From Paraburkholderia solitsugae (GTDB lineage: Bacteria; Pseudomonadota; Gammaproteobacteria; Burkholderiales; Burkholderiaceae), in assembly GCF_013177695.1 (NCBI RefSeq), contig NZ_WOEY01000115.1:89391-153390 (forward strand): a stretch of 64,000 nucleotides of DNA, written 5' to 3'. This document shows, piece by piece, positions 33,884 to 43,280 of the stretch (the stretch's first letter is position 1; every line of letters begins with the position of its first letter). Below the pieces are notes generated by a model. That model saw only the letters and a program-made list of their open reading frames with translations. It was not told the origin of the DNA and did no database searches. A program made the translations under genes and the position numbers.

Positions 33884-36229
33884 ATGACGGAAACCGTAGC
33901 ACTCAAGATCGTACAGCGCATCGCCGCCGAACTGTCCGTCCAGCCGCGCCAGGTCGCGGCCGCGGTGCAACTTCTCGACGAAGGAGCGACTGTTCCGTTC
34001 ATCGCCCGCTACCGGAAGGAAGTGACCGACAATCTCGACGACACGCAACTGCGTAATCTCGAGGAGCGCCTGCTCTATTTGCGCGAGCTGGAAGACCGGC
34101 GCGCCACGATCATCGCGAGCATCGACGAACAGGGCAAGCTCACCGACGAGCTGCGCACCGCGATCGAAGGCGCCGACAGCAAGCAGGTGCTGGAAGACCT
34201 GTATCTCCCGTATAAGCCGAAGCGCCGCACGCGCGCGCAGATCGCCCGCGAAGCCGGCCTGCAGCCGCTCGCCGACGCGCTGCTGGCCAATCCCCTGCTC
34301 GACCCGCAAACCGAAGCCGTCGCCTACGTGGACGCCGAAAAAGGCGTCGCCGACATCAAGGCCGCGCTCGACGGCGCGCGCGACATCCTCTCCGAACAGT
34401 TTGGCGAAACCGCGGATCTGCTCGGCAAGCTGCGCGACTACCTGTTCAACCAGGGCGTGGTGTCGTCGAAAGTGGTCGAAGGCAAGGAAAACGCGGAAGA
34501 AGAGAAATTCCGCGACTACTACGACTACGCGGAAACCATCAAGACCGTCCCGTCGCATCGCGCGCTGGCCCTGTTCCGGGGCCGCAACGCGGGCGTGCTG
34601 ATGGTCAAGCTGGGGCTCGGCGAAGAACTCGACGCGCAGGTGCCGCATCCGGGCGAAGCGTTGATCGCGCGCCACTTCGGTATCGCCAATCAGAACCGCC
34701 CGGCCGACAAGTGGCTCTCCGACGTGTGCCGCTGGTGCTGGCGCGTGAAAGTGCAGCCGCACATCGAAAACGAGCTGCTGACGAATCTGCGCGACGAAGC
34801 CGAGCACGAAGCGATTCGCGTGTTCGCGCGCAATCTGAAGGACCTGCTGCTGGCAGCGCCGGCGGGCCCGAAGGCTGTGATCGGCCTGGATCCGGGTATG
34901 CGCACCGGTGTGAAAGTCGCAGTGGTCGATCGGACCGGCAAAGTGCTCGCCACCGACGTGATTTATCCGCACGAGCCGCGCCGCGATTGGGACGGTTCGA
35001 TCGCGAAACTGGCGCGCATCTGCGCGCAGACGCAGGCGGAGCTGATCAGCATCGGCAACGGCACGGCGTCGCGTGAAACGGATAAGCTCGCGAGCGAACT
35101 GATCGCGCGTCATCCGGAGTTCAAGATGCAGAAGATCGTCGTGTCGGAAGCCGGCGCATCGGTGTATTCGGCCTCTGAACTCGCGGCGAAGGAATTCCCT
35201 GACATGGACGTGTCGCTGCGCGGCGCCGTGTCGATTGCGCGCCGTCTGCAGGATCCGCTCGCGGAACTGGTGAAAATCGACCCGAAGGCAATCGGCGTCG
35301 GCCAATACCAGCACGACGTGAATCAGCGCGAACTGGCCCGCTCGCTCGACGCAGTGGTCGAAGATTGCGTGAACGCGGTCGGCGTGGATGCCAATACAGC
35401 GTCGGTCGCTTTGCTGGCGCGCGTGTCGGGTCTGAACGCGACGCTCGCTCGCAATATCGTCGACTATCGCGATGCAAACGGCCCGTTCCCCTCGCGCGAA
35501 CATCTGCGCAAGGTGCCGCGTCTGGGCGACAAGACCTTCGAACAGGCCGCCGGGTTCCTGCGCATCAACAACGGCGAAAACCCGCTCGACCGCTCCTCGG
35601 TTCACCCGGAAGCCTATCCGGTCGTGGAACGCATGCTCGCGAAGATCAGCAAGCACGTCGGCGAAGTGCTCGGCAATCGAGAGGCGCTGCGCGGCCTGTC
35701 GCCGGCGGAATTCGTCGACGAACGCTTCGGCCTGCCGACCGTGCGCGACATTCTGCTCGAACTCGAAAAACCGGGTCGCGACCCGCGCCCCGAGTTCAAG
35801 ACCGCGACCTTCCGTGAAGGCGTCGAGAAGGTTAGCGATCTGACGCCGGGCATGGTGCTCGAAGGCGTCGTGACGAACGTGGCCGCCTTCGGTGCGTTCA
35901 TCGACATCGGCGTGCATCAGGACGGTCTGGTGCACGTGTCGGCCCTGTCGACGAAGTTCATCAAAGACCCGCACGAAGTGGTCAAGGCCGGTCAGATCGT
36001 CAAGGTGAAGGTGCTGGAAGTCGACGTGAAGCGCCAGCGTATCGCGCTGACCATGCGCCTGGACGACGAGTTCGGCGCGGCAGCAGCGCCGCGCAGCGGT
36101 GGCGGCGCCCAGCAGGACCGCGGCCGTTCCGGCGGCGGTGGTGGACGCGGCGCGCAGCAACCGCGCTCGCGTGAACCGGAAGCGGGCGGCGCAATGGCCG
36201 CGGCATTCGCCAAGCTCAAGCAGAAGTAA
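33884..36229 (+). CDS. tex: RNA-binding transcription accessory protein Tex
   Basis: A 781-residue Tex/YhgF protein, structurally related to eukaryotic Spt6 and involved in transcription or RNA metabolism. Domains in order: N-terminal helical region (VALKIVQRIAAELSVQPRQV, TVPFIARYRKEVT), a YqgF-like RNase H fold (AVIGLDPGMRTGVKVAVVD, about 325-345), helix-hairpin-helix segments (HDVNQRELARSLDAVVEDCV, VNAVGVDANTAS, FPSREHLRKVPRLGDKTFEQ), and a C-terminal S1 domain from about residue 651 (GMVLEGVVTNVAAFGAFIDI). It ends in a Gly/Arg/Gln-rich tail that may add RNA affinity. The ATG follows GCAGGAAC. Confidence 0.96.
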   Translation: MTETVALKIVQRIAAELSVQPRQVAAAVQLLDEGATVPFIARYRKEVTDNLDDTQLRNLEERLLYLRELEDRRATIIASIDEQGKLTDELRTAIEGADSKQVLEDLYLPYKPKRRTRAQIAREAGLQPLADALLANPLLDPQTEAVAYVDAEKGVADIKAALDGARDILSEQFGETADLLGKLRDYLFNQGVVSSKVVEGKENAEEEKFRDYYDYAETIKTVPSHRALALFRGRNAGVLMVKLGLGEELDAQVPHPGEALIARHFGIANQNRPADKWLSDVCRWCWRVKVQPHIENELLTNLRDEAEHEAIRVFARNLKDLLLAAPAGPKAVIGLDPGMRTGVKVAVVDRTGKVLATDVIYPHEPRRDWDGSIAKLARICAQTQAELISIGNGTASRETDKLASELIARHPEFKMQKIVVSEAGASVYSASELAAKEFPDMDVSLRGAVSIARRLQDPLAELVKIDPKAIGVGQYQHDVNQRELARSLDAVVEDCVNAVGVDANTASVALLARVSGLNATLARNIVDYRDANGPFPSREHLRKVPRLGDKTFEQAAGFLRINNGENPLDRSSVHPEAYPVVERMLAKISKHVGEVLGNREALRGLSPAEFVDERFGLPTVRDILLELEKPGRDPRPEFKTATFREGVEKVSDLTPGMVLEGVVTNVAAFGAFIDIGVHQDGLVHVSALSTKFIKDPHEVVKAGQIVKVKVLEVDVKRQRIALTMRLDDEFGAAAAPRSGGGAQQDRGRSGGGGGRGAQQPRSREPEAGGAMAAAFAKLKQK

Positions 36230-36287
36230 GCGGATTCATCAGCGCGCGATCCACTCGCGCGCTGATATTCGAGCGACTGAGCGACGA

Positions 36288-36319
36288 AAAAAAGCCCACG
36301 CAATTGCGTGGGCTTTTTT
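36288..36319. terminator. Bidirectional rho-independent terminator
   Basis: AAAGCCCACGCA (36291-36302) pairs with TGCGTGGGCTTT (36305-36316), flanked by A- and T-runs. It terminates tex and, on the other strand, may serve kup. Confidence 0.9.
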
Positions 36320-36384
36320 ATCGCTTGTCGCTCGTCACTTACCGCGCCCCGGCATGCAAGGCGCTAACGAACCTGGGTCCGTCG

Positions 36385-38271
36385 TCAGATCTCGATCTTC
36401 GTCCCCAACTCAACCACCCGGTTGGCCGGGATGCTAAAGAAGTCGGTCGGCTTGGCGGCGTTCTGATGCATCCATGCGAACACACGTTCGCGCCACACCG
36501 ACATGCCCGGCAACTGCGTCGGCACAACCGTTTCGCGCGCCAGGAAGAACGACGTGTCCATCAACTCGAACGTCATGTCGTGCGTGCGGCCCACCTCGAG
36601 CAGCACCGCCTTCACGTCGGGCGTTTCGTTGAAACCGTACGCCGCTTTAACGAGATACAAGCCGCCGTTGAGATCCTTGACCGTCACGCGTTCAGCATCC
36701 TTCACATACGGAATATCGAGCGTCATGAAGGTCAGGAAAATGGTGCGCTCGTGCAGCACCTTGTTGTGCTTCAGGTTGTGCAGCAAACTCACCGGCACGA
36801 GCGAATCACTGCCGGTCAGATAGATCGCCGTACCCGACACGCGATGCGGCGGGTGCGCAAGCAAGCCCTGCAGGAACGGCATGAGCGGGATACCGTCGGC
36901 GGCCGTGCGCTCCTTGACGATCATCCTGCCCTTGAACCACGTCATCAGCAGGAAGAACAGCAACGCGCCGATGCCAAGCGGCAACCAGCCGCCCTCTTCG
37001 ACCTTCAGCAGATTGGCGCCGAAAAAGCCTAAGTCGACCACCATGAACACACCGATGATCATCGCCACGAGGAACTTGTTCCACTTCCACACCTTGACCA
37101 TCACGACACAGGCGAGGACCGTAGTGATCACCATGGTGGCCGTCACCGCAATACCGTAAGCGGCGGCGAGATTGTCCGAGCTCTTGAACGCGATCACGAT
37201 GCACAGAATGATGAACAGCAGCATCCAGTTCACCACCGGCACATAGATCTGACCGATCGCCAGTTCCGACGTGTGCATGATCTTCATGCGCGGCACGTAG
37301 CCGAGCTGGATCGCCTGGCTCGTCAGCGAATAGGCACCGGAAATCACTGCCTGCGACGCAATCACGGTCGCCACCGTCGACAGCACCACGAGCGGCAGCA
37401 ACGCCCAATCCGGCGCGAGCAGGAAGAACGGGTTTTCGATCGCCTTCGGGTCATGCATCAGCAGCGCGCCCTGGCCGAAGTAGTTCAGCACCAGCGAAGG
37501 CATCACGAGGACGTACCACGCCATCCGGATCGGTTTGGCGCCGAAGTGACCCATGTCGGCGTAGAGCGCCTCGGCGCCAGTCAGCACCAGCACGACCGAG
37601 CCGAGCACCACGTAGGCCTGCAACACATGTGCGGCCATGAAGGTGTAGGCGTAATACGGGTTCAGCGCGCGGATCACGTTCGGCGACTGAACGATGTGCC
37701 ACAGCCCCAGCGCGGCGAGCACCAGGAACCACACCACCATGATCGGGCCGAACAGGCGGCCGACGGTGGCCGTGCCATGCCGCTGAATCCAGAACAGCAA
37801 CACGAGAATCACCATGGTGAGCGGCAACACCAGATGAGACATATTGGGTGCCGCGATCTCCAGACCCTCGACCGCGGAGATCACCGAAATGGCGGGCGTA
37901 ATCACCGCGTCGCCATAGAACATGCACGCACCGAAGATGCCGAGCATCATCAGCAAGCCGGCCGCTTTCGACTTCTGGTCGACAGAGCGCAGCGCCAGCG
38001 CCATCAGCGCGAGAACACCGCCTTCGCCGTTGTTGTCGGCACGCATCACGAACAATACGTACTTGATGCTGACCACGATCACGATCGCCCAGAACAGCAG
38101 CGAGATCACGCCCAGAATCGATTGATCGGTCAGCGGAATGCCATGTGACGGGCTGAACGCCTCTTTCAGCGAGTACAGCGGGCTCGTGCCGATATCGCCG
38201 AACACCACTCCGATCGCGGCAATCGCGAGGGAAGGCAGAGGCTGTTTGTGCACGTGATTGTTATCTGTCAT
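36385..38271 (-). CDS. kup: Low-affinity potassium uptake protein Kup
   Basis: A proton-coupled K+ transporter of the KUP/HAK family in the inner membrane, 628 residues, with about 12 membrane helices and a cytoplasmic C-terminal domain. Signatures: GVVFGDIGTSPLYSLKEAF at the N-terminus, YVLFVMRADNNGEGGVLALM, GDAVITPAISVISAVEGLE and PNVIRALNPYYAY. The frame extends upstream to 38388 but MTDNNHVHKQPLPSLA is the normal family start. Confidence 0.96.
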   Translation of the reverse strand: MTDNNHVHKQPLPSLAIAAIGVVFGDIGTSPLYSLKEAFSPSHGIPLTDQSILGVISLLFWAIVIVVSIKYVLFVMRADNNGEGGVLALMALALRSVDQKSKAAGLLMMLGIFGACMFYGDAVITPAISVISAVEGLEIAAPNMSHLVLPLTMVILVLLFWIQRHGTATVGRLFGPIMVVWFLVLAALGLWHIVQSPNVIRALNPYYAYTFMAAHVLQAYVVLGSVVLVLTGAEALYADMGHFGAKPIRMAWYVLVMPSLVLNYFGQGALLMHDPKAIENPFFLLAPDWALLPLVVLSTVATVIASQAVISGAYSLTSQAIQLGYVPRMKIMHTSELAIGQIYVPVVNWMLLFIILCIVIAFKSSDNLAAAYGIAVTATMVITTVLACVVMVKVWKWNKFLVAMIIGVFMVVDLGFFGANLLKVEEGGWLPLGIGALLFFLLMTWFKGRMIVKERTAADGIPLMPFLQGLLAHPPHRVSGTAIYLTGSDSLVPVSLLHNLKHNKVLHERTIFLTFMTLDIPYVKDAERVTVKDLNGGLYLVKAAYGFNETPDVKAVLLEVGRTHDMTFELMDTSFFLARETVVPTQLPGMSVWRERVFAWMHQNAAKPTDFFSIPANRVVELGTKIEI

Positions 38272-38535
38272 AGACGCGAGGAAATCCGTTCCCTGAGCGG
38301 AAAAAACGACCGCTATTCTAAACTGCCCGCCTAGCGCCGCCCGGCTTGTTGTGGATACACCACGTGGATGGTCCGCGAAGTGTAGCACCGCGATTTAGGC
38401 GCGTCTGCTGCGTCAGGCGTTTCGCCGGCGCCGGCAAGCGCATTCTGCGGAGCGCCGTTCGCAGCCCGTGCTACGGCGTACACACTAAGCACGCGCTTAG
38501 CATCCAGCACTCACACTCAATGCATACGGCGCACA

Positions 38536-38566
38536 TAAAAAAACGGAGCCCAACCGGACTCCGTTC
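38536..38566 (-). terminator. Rho-independent terminator of the purA-phosphoribosyltransferase genes
   Basis: AACGGAG (38542-38548) pairs with CTCCGTT (38559-38565) with extra CC/GG pairing inside. On the minus strand the stem is followed by a run of seven T (complement of the A-run ending at 38543). It lies 50 bp after the phosphoribosyltransferase stop. The rest of 38272-38617 shows no gene. Confidence 0.75.
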
Positions 38567-38617
38567 TGCAGGCACTGCACGGGCTACGACGCGATAAGTA
38601 CGGCGTCGTAGCGCGCA

Positions 38618-39184
38618 TCACGTGCCCGACGACTCCTGCTGCATACCGCGCTTGATCCACGCACCGAGATTATGCGGGCGAACCGTATCCCACTCCTCGA
38701 ACGGCTGGTGAATCCACGGATTGGTAGGCAGATACTGCACGTGGTAATCGGGCTTCACTTTCGAGCAGCCCTTGTACCAGAGCACCGCCGAGCGCACCGC
38801 GGTGATCGCCGGATAGCGCTCTTTCAGATGCTGCTGCACGCGTGCCAGCGTCACACCGGAATCGACCAGGTCGTCGACCAGCAGCACGTTGCCATGCAGC
38901 TCGCCGCGCGTCATCGTGATGTATTGCGCGATGTCGAGTTCGCCCTGCTCCGTGCCGGCCGCTTCGCGGTACGAACTGGTCGCGAGAATCGCCAGCGGCA
39001 GATCGTAAATACGCGAGAGCTGATCGCCGACGCGCAAACCGCCGCGCGCGAGACACAGGATCTTGTCGAACTTCCAGCCCGACTCATGCACGGCCAACGC
39101 CAGCAGTTCGATCAGCCGGTGATACTCGTCCCAGCCGACCCACAGGCTCTTGTCATCGTTACGCGGATCTTTCATCGCAATCAT
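38618..39184 (-). CDS. Purine phosphoribosyltransferase (Gpt-like)
   Basis: Transfers phosphoribosyl from PRPP to a purine base, probably guanine, xanthine or hypoxanthine, in nucleotide salvage. Type I PRTase fold with PRPP motif LLVDDLVDSGVTL at about 91-103, the flexible-loop region TSSYREAAGTEQG, and the C-terminal WIHQPFEEWD hood. The ATG at 39184 has AAGGTG seven bases upstream; an ATG at 39202 gives six more residues but has no site. It follows purA, with 21 bp between them, consistent with a purine operon. Exact base specificity is not determined. Confidence 0.87.
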   Translation of the reverse strand: MIAMKDPRNDDKSLWVGWDEYHRLIELLALAVHESGWKFDKILCLARGGLRVGDQLSRIYDLPLAILATSSYREAAGTEQGELDIAQYITMTRGELHGNVLLVDDLVDSGVTLARVQQHLKERYPAITAVRSAVLWYKGCSKVKPDYHVQYLPTNPWIHQPFEEWDTVRPHNLGAWIKRGMQQESSGT

Positions 39185-39205
39185 GGGTACACCTTGCACC
39201 ATGGC

Positions 39206-40552
39206 TTAAACCTTGAACGGATGACGAAGCAGGATCGTTTCGTCACGATCCGGACCGGTCGACACCATGTCGATCGGAATACCCGCGACTTCCTGCACAC
39301 GCGTCAGATACGCACGCGCGCTGGCCGGCAGCTTGTCCCATGCCGTGATGCCGACGGTGCTTTCCTTCCAGCCCGCGAAGGTTTCGTACACCGGCACGCA
39401 ACGCGCGACTTCCGAAGCGCCACGCGGCAGCAGGTCGACATGCTTACCGTCGACCGTGTAGCCGATGCACAGCTTCACTTCGTCGAGGCCGTCGAGCACG
39501 TCGAGCTTGGTGATGCACAGGCCCGACACGCCGTTGATCTGGATCGAGCGGCGCAGCGCGGCGGCGTCGAGCCAGCCGGTGCGGCGCGGACGGCCGGTGA
39601 CCGAACCGAATTCCTTGCCGACCTTGGCGAGTTCCAGGCCGATCGGTTCCTGACGCGCTGCGTTATCCGCGTCGTACAGTTCGCTCGGGAACGGGCCCGA
39701 ACCGACACGCGTGCAATACGCTTTGGTGATGCCGAGAATGTAGTTCAGCTTTTGCGGACCGACGCCTGCACCCGCAGTGGCCGCACCGGCCACGCAGTTG
39801 CTCGACGTGACGTACGGATAGGTGCCGTGGTCGATGTCGAGCAACGTGCCTTGCGCACCTTCGAACAGCAGGTTGTTGCCGGCTGCGTTTTCGTCGTACA
39901 GACGGCGCGACACGTCGGTCACCATCGGCTTCAGACGGTCGGCATAGCTCAGCATCGTGTCGAGCGTTTGCTGGAAGTCGACCGCGGCGACACCCAGGTA
40001 TTGCGTCAGCACGAAGTTGTGATAATCGAGGTTTTCACGCAGACGTTCGGCAAAGCTTTCCGGCTCGAACAGGTCCTGCACGCGCAAACCGCGGCGCGCC
40101 ACCTTGTCTTCGTAGGCCGGGCCGATACCGCGACCGGTGGTGCCGATCTTGCTCGCGCCACGGCGCGCTTCGCGGCCCTGGTCGATGGCAATGTGATACG
40201 GCAGGATCAGGGTGGTGGCTTCGGAAATGAAGAGGCGATTCTGAACATCGACCCCGGCGGCTTCGAGCTCGCCAATTTCCTTGAACAGCGCTTCCGGCGA
40301 CAACACGACGCCATTGCCGATGTAGCACGCGACGCCGGGATGCATGATGCCCGACGGAATCAGACGCAAGATGGTTTTCTTGCCGCCGATGATAAGCGTG
40401 TGACCGGCATTGTGACCGCCCTGGAAGCGAACGACGCCTTGAGCGTGGTCCGTCAGCCAGTCGACGATCTTGCCCTTGCCTTCATCACCCCATTGGGTTC
40501 CCACGACGACGACGTTACGCCCGGGGTTCACATTCACTGCGCTGGCAGACAT
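39206..40552 (-). CDS. purA: Adenylosuccinate synthetase
   Basis: Joins IMP and aspartate, using GTP, to give adenylosuccinate on the way to AMP. A 448-residue enzyme with the GTP-site P-loop variant GDEGKGK at 22-28, FQGGHNAGHT with the IMP-binding His, ATTLILPYHIAIDQ, TTGRGIGPAYEDKVARRGLR and GAQGTLLDIDHGTYPYVTSS. It lies between hisZ and the phosphoribosyltransferase gene on the same strand. The HisG-HisZ product, PRATP, and AMP both affect histidine synthesis, which makes the hisZ-purA adjacency reasonable. Confidence 0.97.
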   Translation of the reverse strand: MSASAVNVNPGRNVVVVGTQWGDEGKGKIVDWLTDHAQGVVRFQGGHNAGHTLIIGGKKTILRLIPSGIMHPGVACYIGNGVVLSPEALFKEIGELEAAGVDVQNRLFISEATTLILPYHIAIDQGREARRGASKIGTTGRGIGPAYEDKVARRGLRVQDLFEPESFAERLRENLDYHNFVLTQYLGVAAVDFQQTLDTMLSYADRLKPMVTDVSRRLYDENAAGNNLLFEGAQGTLLDIDHGTYPYVTSSNCVAGAATAGAGVGPQKLNYILGITKAYCTRVGSGPFPSELYDADNAARQEPIGLELAKVGKEFGSVTGRPRRTGWLDAAALRRSIQINGVSGLCITKLDVLDGLDEVKLCIGYTVDGKHVDLLPRGASEVARCVPVYETFAGWKESTVGITAWDKLPASARAYLTRVQEVAGIPIDMVSTGPDRDETILLRHPFKV

Positions 40553-40754
40553 GTTGTTTCGTAAGCTGGTTAAAAACGTATTCTACCTATGTTCGCGGAA
40601 CCTTCCGAATTTTTCCGTTTCCGCTCAATGGTATGCACGTTATGGTGGGTATGTCGAAAATAGCGCGGCGAGTGGCCGCGCCGGGTCCGGCGACGCTTTG
40701 GACGCCGTCTGAAATGCCCTTGGGTCGCCCCGCAAGCGGTCTATCTATTCGTGC

Positions 40755-41906
40755 TCAGGGACGGGGTTCAACCACCCACGCGCCGTTGCGCTCGACCAAC
40801 ACGCGGTCGCAGGCGAATTCGTCAAGATCGTGCTCGTGGCCAGGGAGTGCCTGGATCACGACTTCACCGGCGTTACGCAGCGCGGCGACGCTGGTGCGCA
40901 ACGCTTCGTCGTGCTGCCACGGTGCAAGAATCGCGCTGCTGCGGGCTTCCACAGGCGAAATACGAGCGACCTCGCGCAGATCGAGCGAGAAGCCGGTGGC
41001 CGCGCGCGCGCGGCCGTAGGCCTGGCCAACGTGGTCGTAACGGCCGCCGCGCGCAACCGCATTCGGCACGCCGTCGACATACGCCGAGAACATCACGCCA
41101 CTGTGGTACGCGTAGCCGCGCAAATCGGCCAGGTCGATCATCACTTCGGCGCCTTCCACCTGGCTTGCAAGGAACGCGAGGTCGTCGAGCGCGCGCGCGA
41201 TGGCCGGTGCGTTCGGCAAGCGTGCACGGGCTTCGTCGAGCACCGACGCGTCGCCGTAAAGCGTGGGAAGCGAGCGCAATGCGTCCCGCGTAACCGGGGT
41301 GAGATTGGCGGTCAGCTCGACGAGGCGCGGCACATCCTTGCCGGCCAACGCGTCGTAGAGCGATTGACCCAGTTCGTCCGCAGCAGGCTCCGCTTCGATC
41401 AACGCGGCGAGCACGCCTGCATGACACAAATCGAGCCGCACTTTCGCGAGGCCGGCCAGACGCAGCGCGTCGAGCATCAACTGCTGGATTTCCAGATCCG
41501 CTTCGAGGCCGGCGTGACCGTAGATTTCGGCACCGATCTGGATCTGCTCACGCGTGGCGTGCAGGCCGCGCGGACGCGTATGCGCGACATTGCCGGCATA
41601 GCAAAGCCGCGTCACACCCTGACGATTCAACAGGTGCGCGTCGATCCGCGCGACCTGCGGCGTAATGTCGGCGCGCAGACCGAGCGTGCGCCCGGACATC
41701 TGATCGACAAGCTTGAACGTGCGCAGATTCAGATCGTGCCCGCCGCCGGTGAGCAGCGACTCGATGTATTCGAGCAGCGGCGGCATCACCATCTCGTAGC
41801 CGTACGAGCGGAAACGGTCCAGCAAATGGCGCCGCAACTCTTCGATCTTGCGGGCTTCCGACGGCAGCACGTCGGCGATATTCTCGGGAAGTAACCAGGT
41901 CGACAT
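40755..41906 (-). CDS. hisZ: ATP phosphoribosyltransferase regulatory subunit HisZ
   Basis: A HisRS-like protein without synthetase function that forms the hetero-octamer with short-form HisG in the first step of histidine synthesis. Length 383 residues. It keeps the class II fold (PPLLEYIESLLTGGGHDLNL, GLRADITPQVARIDAHLLN, RPRGLHATREQIQIGAEIYG) but lacks the C-terminal anticodon-binding domain of HisS. The genuine hisS is 8 kb away in the same gene series. hisG is not in the window. The position between hflC and purA is common in betaproteobacteria. Confidence 0.93.
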   Translation of the reverse strand: MSTWLLPENIADVLPSEARKIEELRRHLLDRFRSYGYEMVMPPLLEYIESLLTGGGHDLNLRTFKLVDQMSGRTLGLRADITPQVARIDAHLLNRQGVTRLCYAGNVAHTRPRGLHATREQIQIGAEIYGHAGLEADLEIQQLMLDALRLAGLAKVRLDLCHAGVLAALIEAEPAADELGQSLYDALAGKDVPRLVELTANLTPVTRDALRSLPTLYGDASVLDEARARLPNAPAIARALDDLAFLASQVEGAEVMIDLADLRGYAYHSGVMFSAYVDGVPNAVARGGRYDHVGQAYGRARAATGFSLDLREVARISPVEARSSAILAPWQHDEALRTSVAALRNAGEVVIQALPGHEHDLDEFACDRVLVERNGAWVVEPRP

Positions 41907-42038
41907 CGATACAGTCCTACGACGTTGAACACGGCAGCTGGGTGTGCCGGTAAGTGAGTGTGAATGGCGGGCAAAGGCTCTATTCTGGCGGCTGTAGCAG
42001 GCATCGGAACTGCCCTTCGCAGCCCCTTAGCCAACCTT

Positions 42039-42052
42039 GGCCAAGCTTGGCC
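42039..42052. repeat. 14-bp perfect palindrome in the DUF2065-hisZ gap
   Basis: GGCCAAGCTTGGCC is fully self-complementary, preceded by a related CCAACCTTGG. It lies between the DUF2065 gene and hisZ and could be an operator or a short hairpin; there is no T-run. Confidence 0.4.
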
Positions 42053-42129
42053 CGCGCCGGAACGCTCGCTGTTGCCACGCATGTCGCCAACGCGGCCGTG
42101 CGCGGCGACGGACGCTGTGCAGCGCCCCT

Positions 42130-42321
42130 TCAGGTCACGATAAACAGCAGGATCAGCCCGAGCACCATCACGACCAGCCCGCCGACGCGAATCTGATGCG
42201 GCGGCCGTTCCGCTATTTTACGGAATGTGTCGCGCCAGGCGCTCGGGAAAACGAAGGGAAACATCCCTTCGATAATCAGCATCAATGCGATCGCGAGCAG
42301 TAACGAGCCGGCTATGTCCAT
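42130..42321 (-). CDS. DUF2065 small membrane protein
   Basis: A 63-residue protein with two predicted membrane segments (LLLAIALMLIIEGMFPFVFP, and VGGLVVMVLGLILLFIV) around a short polar loop. It matches the DUF2065 pattern, whose genes regularly follow hflC; the function is not established. It lies 44 bp downstream of hflC on the same strand, so a link to the HflKC complex is a reasonable inference. Confidence 0.87.
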   Translation of the reverse strand: MDIAGSLLLAIALMLIIEGMFPFVFPSAWRDTFRKIAERPPHQIRVGGLVVMVLGLILLFIVT

Positions 42322-42365
42322 GCGAATGAAGGGGCCGCGATGCGGATGCCGCGGCCTTCCGGTTA

Positions 42366-43268
42366 TCAGTGTTTGCGCGGTACCGCGGGAGCGTCCGGGG
42401 CGGCGCCGCCGGTCGGGCTACGCATGAAGCGGAAGAACTCGCTGCTCGGGTCGACCACGATCACGTCGCCTGGCTTGAAGGTGTTCTTGTACGCCTGCAT
42501 GCTTTGATAGAACTGGTAGAACTGCGGGTCGCTGCCGTATGCCTCGGCCGCGATTTCCGCTGCCTTGGCATCGCCCTCGCCCTTGATGGTCTGCGCCTGC
42601 TTATAGCCGTCCGCGAGAATCGCCTGTTGCTGGCTGACGGCGTCCGCCTTGATCTGGTCCGCCTCAGCCGTGCCCTTCGCACGTTCGTCGGCTGCAGCCT
42701 GCTCGCGTGCGGCGATCATCCGCTTGTAGACCGTGTCGGCCATAGCTGCCGGGAAATCGACGCGCGTGAGTTGCACGTCGAGCACCGAAACGCCCAGCGA
42801 TGCTGCGGCTTTGTCCATCGCGCCACGCGCTTCGTCGGCAACGGCTTGTTGCTTCGCAAGCGCATCGGTCAGCGTGACCTTGCCGAACGCGTCGCCGAGC
42901 GCACTGCGCGACAACAGCGCCAGACGGTCCGGCAAGCTTTGCACGTCGCTCTTCGTTTCGGCGAGCAGCTTCAGTGGATCGGTCACGCGGTATTTGATGA
43001 CCGGGTTGGCCAGCAGGTCGGTCTTGTCCGACGTGACATAGCGATCTTCATCCGGCGCGTCGAGCGACTGGATGCGGTTATCGACCAGCGTGACCGTTTG
43101 CAACGGCGGCGGCAGCTTCACGTGCAGACCGGGGCCAAGCAATTCGGGCGCGGTGTCGCCATGCGAGGACAGCACGGCCATATGCCGCTGGTCGACCACG
43201 AATACCATCGACGATGCGGCGAACAGCACGATGACTAAGGCAACGACGAGCGCAATGATCTTGTTCAT
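42366..43268 (-). CDS. hflC: FtsH modulator HflC
   Basis: An SPFH/band-7 membrane protein that with HflK forms the large cage around FtsH and limits its proteolysis. The 300 residues start with an N-terminal membrane anchor (IIALVVALVIVLFAASSMVF), then the SPFH domain and a long Ala/Glu-rich helix (DERAKGTAEADQIKADAVSQ). The C-terminus extends beyond the family core with a Pro/Ala-rich end. hflK ends 12 bp upstream. Confidence 0.95.
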   Translation of the reverse strand: MNKIIALVVALVIVLFAASSMVFVVDQRHMAVLSSHGDTAPELLGPGLHVKLPPPLQTVTLVDNRIQSLDAPDEDRYVTSDKTDLLANPVIKYRVTDPLKLLAETKSDVQSLPDRLALLSRSALGDAFGKVTLTDALAKQQAVADEARGAMDKAAASLGVSVLDVQLTRVDFPAAMADTVYKRMIAAREQAAADERAKGTAEADQIKADAVSQQQAILADGYKQAQTIKGEGDAKAAEIAAEAYGSDPQFYQFYQSMQAYKNTFKPGDVIVVDPSSEFFRFMRSPTGGAAPDAPAVPRKH

Positions 43269-43280
43269 GGTGTGCGCTCC

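Noticed and set aside
33698..36160. An 820-codon open frame on the minus strand opposite tex
   Set aside because: It is antisense to a well-supported gene; its Arg/His/Asp-rich composition is what high-GC codon use creates on the opposite strand. No RBS or domain.
38347..38357. TGTGGATAC resembling a DnaA box
   Set aside because: A single imperfect match with no cluster, no AT-rich unwinding region and no dnaA or dnaN nearby.
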